From: Nonomuraea turkmeniaca
GTDB taxonomy: Bacteria > Actinomycetota > Actinomycetes > Streptosporangiales > Streptosporangiaceae
DNA length: 45,316 nucleotides
Reading direction: 5' to 3'
NCBI RefSeq assembly: GCF_005889735.1
Contig: NZ_VCKY01000064.1
Span: forward strand, 1-45,316
Both the position numbers and the translations under genes were made by a program. This document shows, piece after piece, positions 42,189-45,316 of the stretch. Within the stretch, counting starts at the first letter, position 1. Each line of letters opens with the position of its first letter. Under the pieces are notes generated by a model, which worked only from the letters and a program-made list of their open reading frames with translations, made no database searches and was not told the origin of the DNA.

Positions 42189-42851
42189 TCACTCATCGCC
42201 GCCCCGCACAGCTGTACCGAGGATGTGGAAGGAGACCGGGGTGCGCGCGGGCGGGAACAGGAAGCGGTCCAGGTGGTCGATGCGGAACCCGGCCCGCCGG
42301 AGTTCGGCCTCGGCGTCGCGGCCGAGGCGGCAGCCGCCGACCAGATGCGGCCAGATGGTGGCATCCAGCACGTCCTGAAGGCGGGCCAGGCCTGCCGTGT
42401 CGGCTCGTACGTGCTCCAGAAATCGGAGCTGCCCGCCGGGTTTGAGCACGCGTCGCGCTTCGGCCAGCGCCGCACCGACGTCGGGTAGCGAGCACAGCAC
42501 CATGCACATCACCACTGCGTCCGCGCTGTGATCGGCTGCGGGCAGGTGCTCGGCGACGCCGGGCACCACCTCCACGGGGACCGCCGTCTCGGCGGCGGCG
42601 GCCTGAGCCTGCGCGCGCAGGCGTGGTTCCGGTTCCACTGCGATCACCCGCCTCACCTCGGCCGGGTAGTACGCGAAGTTGACGCCGTGCCCAGCGCCGG
42701 CCTCGACCACCTCGCCGGACAAGCCGGCCAGCAGCTCGCGACGGCGTTCGGTCATGCCGCCCCGGTCCATGCCGGCGGCCATCTTCGGATACATCCGGCC
42801 GAACAACGGCCGCCGCCTGTTCACCTGCCTGCTCGCCTTGGCCGCGCTCAT
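42189..42851 (-). CDS. Class I SAM-dependent methyltransferase
   Basis: The 220-residue enzyme has the SAM-binding motif I VVEAGAGHGVNFAYYP (Glu50-AGAGHG), motif II-like VIAVEPEPRLRA, and motifs PVEVVPGVAEHLPAADHSAD, AVVMCMVLCSLPD and RRVLKPGGQLRFLEHVR. The sequence is closest in style to UbiE/phospholipid-type and methyltransferase-like (METTL7-like) proteins; the acceptor is unknown. The start ATG lies five bases after the stop of the P450 gene, so the two are coupled and may act on the same small molecule. Confidence 0.9.
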   Translation of the reverse strand: MSAAKASRQVNRRRPLFGRMYPKMAAGMDRGGMTERRRELLAGLSGEVVEAGAGHGVNFAYYPAEVRRVIAVEPEPRLRAQAQAAAAETAVPVEVVPGVAEHLPAADHSADAVVMCMVLCSLPDVGAALAEARRVLKPGGQLRFLEHVRADTAGLARLQDVLDATIWPHLVGGCRLGRDAEAELRRAGFRIDHLDRFLFPPARTPVSFHILGTAVRGGDE

Positions 42852-42856
42852 GCCGG

Positions 42857-44038
42857 TCACCAGGTCACCGGCAGCGCGGTCAGCCCGCCGGTCAGCGTGC
42901 GCTTGTCGAAGGTCAGCTCCTCCACCGCACAGCCCAGCTCCAGGGTGGGGAAGCGGGCGGCGAGCTGGGAGAAGACGACCTGTAGCTCGATGCGGGCCAG
43001 CGGTGCGCCGACGCAGTAGCGGGCGCCGTGCCCGAAAGTGAGGTGCGGCACGGCGGGCCGGTCGACGTCGAACCGGTCGGGCTCGGCGAACACGCCCGCG
43101 TCGTGGTTGGCGGCGCCGGTGTCGAGCAGCGCCAGGTCCCCGGCGCGGACGTGCACGCCGGCGATGTCCAGGTCTTCGCGGGCGTAGCGGGGGATGCCGC
43201 CGCCGCCCAGGTTCGGGGCGCGCAGGATCTCCTCCACCGCGGCGTCGATCCGGGACGGGTCGGCGGCCAGGGCCGGCCACTGGCCCGGGGTGGCCAGCAG
43301 CCACAGCACGCCCTTACCGATCGCGGTGACCGTGGTCTCGTGCCCGGCGAACAGCAGGAACATCCCCATCGCGGCGGCCTCGTCGTCGCTGACCCCGTCG
43401 GTGGCGGCCAGCCGGGAGATCACATCGGCCTCCGCGTCACCTGCGGCGCGTTTGCGGGCCACCAGCTGCTGCCCGTAGGCGAACAGTGCGCCCAGTCCCT
43501 GAGCCGAGCGGGTGCGGTCGGTGATGTCGGCGGCGTCCTGCGTCCAGCCGCGGAACTGTTCGCGGTCCTCGTACGGGACGCCGAGCAGCTCGCAGATGGC
43601 GGCGATGGGGAGGGGCAGCGCCAGCGCGGTGTGCAGGTCGGCCGGCGGCCCGGCCTTCTCCAGCTCGTCGAGCAGCTGGGTGGTGAGCGTCTCGACGCGG
43701 CCGCGCAGCGCCCGCATCCGTTTGGGCGAGAAGTGCGGCTGCAGCAGCGCGCGCATCCGCCGGTGGTCGGCCTGCTCGGTGTCGAAGCCGCCCATCGGGC
43801 CGCCGAACAGCTCGGACTCGCCGGTACGGGAGGCGCGTTCGGGCTCGGGATGGGCGCGGCCGAGCCGGGCGTCGTCCAGCAGGGCACGCACCTCCTCATA
43901 CCCCGTCACCTGCCAGCCGGGATGACCGACCGCGGTGCGGATGGCGTGGATCGGGCCTTCGGCCTGCAACCGGCGCAGCAGCGGCGGCGGCTCCAGCGGG
44001 CCAGGCTGCTCGAACGGTAGCTGTACGGGATCGGACAC
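42857..44038 (-). CDS. Cytochrome P450
   Basis: The 393-residue protein is a complete bacterial class I P450: I-helix oxygen-binding motif FAGHETT (residues 230-236), ExxR motif EILR (270-273), and heme loop TFGHGARYCVGAPLARIEL with proximal Cys342. The N-terminal region (GWQVTGYEEVRALLDDARLG, then DHRRMRALLQPHFSPKRM) is typical of CYP105/107-like actinomycete enzymes. No ferredoxin gene is adjacent, so it must use redox partners encoded elsewhere. It starts with GTG after aggagggg, is divergent from a TetR repressor, and is followed immediately by a methyltransferase gene, which suggests detoxification or tailoring of an exogenous compound. Confidence 0.93.
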   Translation of the reverse strand: MSDPVQLPFEQPGPLEPPPLLRRLQAEGPIHAIRTAVGHPGWQVTGYEEVRALLDDARLGRAHPEPERASRTGESELFGGPMGGFDTEQADHRRMRALLQPHFSPKRMRALRGRVETLTTQLLDELEKAGPPADLHTALALPLPIAAICELLGVPYEDREQFRGWTQDAADITDRTRSAQGLGALFAYGQQLVARKRAAGDAEADVISRLAATDGVSDDEAAAMGMFLLFAGHETTVTAIGKGVLWLLATPGQWPALAADPSRIDAAVEEILRAPNLGGGGIPRYAREDLDIAGVHVRAGDLALLDTGAANHDAGVFAEPDRFDVDRPAVPHLTFGHGARYCVGAPLARIELQVVFSQLAARFPTLELGCAVEELTFDKRTLTGGLTALPVTW

Positions 44039-44064
44039 AGCCCCTCCTGAAGTAGATGCGGCTT

Positions 44065-44092
44065 TGTAGACTTCTATGTATAAGAAGTTACA
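44065..44092. promoter_or_regulatory. Candidate TetR operator in the P450 promoter
   Basis: The arms tgtagacttct and agaagttaca form an inverted repeat with a perfect 6-bp core (acttct/agaagt), outer TGTA/TACA ends and one extra base on one side. It occupies the 87-bp A/T-rich gap between divergent TetR and P450 genes, where a repressor would block both promoters. A related ttctaca lies a few bases further on. Confidence 0.7.
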
Positions 44093-44125
44093 TGTATACT
44101 TTGCCTTCTACAAGTGGAGGTCGGG

Positions 44126-44734
44126 ATGAGCACTGCAGCGGGCCAGAGTCAGCACGAGGCCGGGCCTGCTCGGCCGGTGCGCAGGTTGCGCCGCGCGGAG
44201 CGGCGTGAGCAGATCCTGGACGCGGCCACCCGCGCCTTCGCCCGCGCCGGCTACGCCGCCACCGGCCTGGACGACATCGCCGCCGAAGCCGAGCTCACCC
44301 GGGCGATGCTGTACCGCCACTTCGACTCCAAGGCCGACCTCTACCGGGCCGTACTGGACCGCGCCTGCACCCGGCTGGCCGAGGCCACCGGCGCCGACAA
44401 CTTCGACGACGACGCCATCCCCGCCCTGCTGCGCGCCGCCGCCGCCGACCCCGACGGGTTCCGGCTGCTGTTTCGCTACGCGGCCCGCGAGCCCGACTTC
44501 CGCGAGCTGATCGACTCCATCACCGCAGCCTCCCGCGAGGTCGGCCGACGCAACCTGGCCCGCGTAATCCCCGAGGGGCCGTGGCTGGACTGGGCCGCCA
44601 ACCTGATCCCCGCCTTCACCCTGGAGGCCGTCATCGCCTGGCTCGACGCCGGCCAGCCCGACTCCGACCAGGCCGCCGACCGCATCACGGCGGCCGTGCA
44701 CGGCGTCATGGCCGCCGCCCACCCCACTCCGTAG
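44126..44734 (+). CDS. TetR-family transcriptional repressor
   Basis: The 202-residue protein has an Arg-rich N-terminus and a TetR helix-turn-helix (ERREQILDAATRAFARAGYA; LDDIAAEAELTRAMLYRHFD followed by SKADLY), then a helical ligand-binding domain to the end. A start 12 bases upstream exists, but gtggaggtcggg directly before the ATG used here fits better. It is divergent from the P450-methyltransferase pair and most likely represses it until an inducer binds. Confidence 0.92.
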   Translation: MSTAAGQSQHEAGPARPVRRLRRAERREQILDAATRAFARAGYAATGLDDIAAEAELTRAMLYRHFDSKADLYRAVLDRACTRLAEATGADNFDDDAIPALLRAAAADPDGFRLLFRYAAREPDFRELIDSITAASREVGRRNLARVIPEGPWLDWAANLIPAFTLEAVIAWLDAGQPDSDQAADRITAAVHGVMAAAHPTP

Positions 44735-44824
44735 CTCATAGCCGCCACGCCGTTGATCATCGAGAGGGATCGAGTGGTGAGCCGAGACAGAGCGAGTACA
44801 TCGAAGGGCTGGCGGCGATGAGGT

Positions 44825-45208
44825 CTATGCCGGGGGTGTATGGGGAACCAGTTCCTGGCTTTCCGGATCGGCGCTCCAGTCAGTGGTGGCGCCTGTGGCA
44901 GCGGTGAAGCGGACCGACAGATGTTCGCGGCCGCTGTCGTGAGTGAAGACCACCAGCGCATCGACCCCGGCCACCTGGCCCGATCCGTAGGCGAACGCCG
45001 CACCATGGAACCCTGCGCCCTGCAGTTCTCCGGCCGCCAGCTGCACGGGGCGGACATCGACGCGGCTTGCGCAGACGATGCGAAGACCACGGAGGGCAAG
45101 CAGGTGCGGCGGGTGGCTTTCGCGCTGGAGGTACACCTCGATCGGCTCGGACGCTGGCTGAAGCAGGCGCGGCCGGGTCACGTCGATGACTAGTGCCGTA
45201 TCAGCCAA
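44825..45208 (-). CDS. Hypothetical protein
   Basis: The 127-residue frame (starting MADTALVIDVTRPRLLQPAS; later GAAFAYGSGQVAGVDALVVF and ending SQELVPHTPPA) has balanced composition and is preferred to the arginine-poor antisense frame. No family motif, signal peptide or membrane segment is recognised and no strong ribosome site precedes it. It may be the remaining end of a larger gene. The 108 bases beyond it to the window edge show no certain gene. Confidence 0.35.
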   Translation of the reverse strand: MADTALVIDVTRPRLLQPASEPIEVYLQRESHPPHLLALRGLRIVCASRVDVRPVQLAAGELQGAGFHGAAFAYGSGQVAGVDALVVFTHDSGREHLSVRFTAATGATTDWSADPESQELVPHTPPA

Positions 45209-45316
45209 GGTTCGCCCTGTAGTGCCTCAGGTCGCGGATGGCGCAGGTCTCGGCGAACGCGACGTCTGAAATCCGCCAGCATGCTCACGGTCGGTCGGGC
45301 GAGAATCCGCTCGTGA

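Noticed and set aside
42189..44734. Biosynthetic gene cluster core
   Set aside because: Only a P450, a methyltransferase and a regulator are present; no scaffold-forming enzyme (PKS, NRPS, terpene or RiPP) is found in the window.
1..45316. tRNA, rRNA, origin or complete conjugative element
   Set aside because: No cloverleaf, rRNA-like block, replication or transfer gene was recognised by reading both strands; absence is not proven without a covariance search.

Overview
The window looks like accessory chromosomal DNA of a high-GC actinomycete. Most third codon positions are G or C, GTG and TTG starts are common, genes overlap by ATGA or GTGA, and the families are typically actinobacterial (WYL and LysR regulators, ECF sigma factor with a SnoaL-like tail, P450 operon, DUF6262 and Tn3 debris). 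A Streptosporangiales-type host is a guess; no rRNA or tRNA gene is present to place it.

Layout. 0-3.4 kb: a C-terminally truncated Tn3-family transposase and a frameshifted STAND-type NTPase fragment. 3.4-6.3 kb: a WYL regulator divergent from an alpha/beta hydrolase and an AlkZ-like winged-helix protein. 6.5-8.4 kb: a Tn3 transposase C-terminal remnant, a VOC protein and an internally deleted tyrosine recombinase. 8.5-17.6 kb: the best-preserved module, in which a LysR regulator diverges from a six-gene run of tightly spaced genes plus a seventh. The run holds a family-5 solute-binding lipoprotein, two permeases, two ATPases, a nitrilase-superfamily amidohydrolase and a secreted serine hydrolase with an S-T-A-K motif. 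It reads as uptake and hydrolysis of a peptide-like or amide substrate. 18.2-28.8 kb: single genes (saccharopine-dehydrogenase-like oxidoreductase, AraC regulator, MFS transporter, MerR regulator, SulP transporter with a candidate Cys-Cys leader peptide, S9 peptidase, TetR), with gene wreckage at 22.1 and 26.9-28.8 kb. 28.9-33.3 kb: a secreted glycoside-hydrolase-like protein and a large protein of 56-residue repeats, whose signal peptide lies in a different frame from its body. 33.3-37.2 kb: relatively AT-rich DNA, then truncated genes, an ECF sigma factor and another Tn3 remnant.

37.2-42.0 kb: a sulfane-sulfur locus. One strand holds an ArsR-rhodanese fusion, a cysteine desulfurase that has lost its catalytic core, and a TusA-like carrier. 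The divergent strand holds a CstB-like persulfide dioxygenase with two rhodanese domains and an MFS transporter. This resembles the staphylococcal cst sulfide-detoxification operon in content but has a different type of regulator. 42.0-44.7 kb: a P450-methyltransferase pair divergent from a TetR regulator, with a clear inverted repeat between them.

The recurring theme is decay by clean internal deletions and single-base shifts: at least twelve gene remnants interrupt otherwise intact operons, most of them near transposon or recombinase debris. The strongest candidates for new biology are the ArsR-rhodanese/CstB-like locus, the possible cysteine-responsive leader before the SulP gene, the amide-uptake operon and the repeat-rich secreted protein. 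All functions are inferred from recognisable motifs; no database search was possible.
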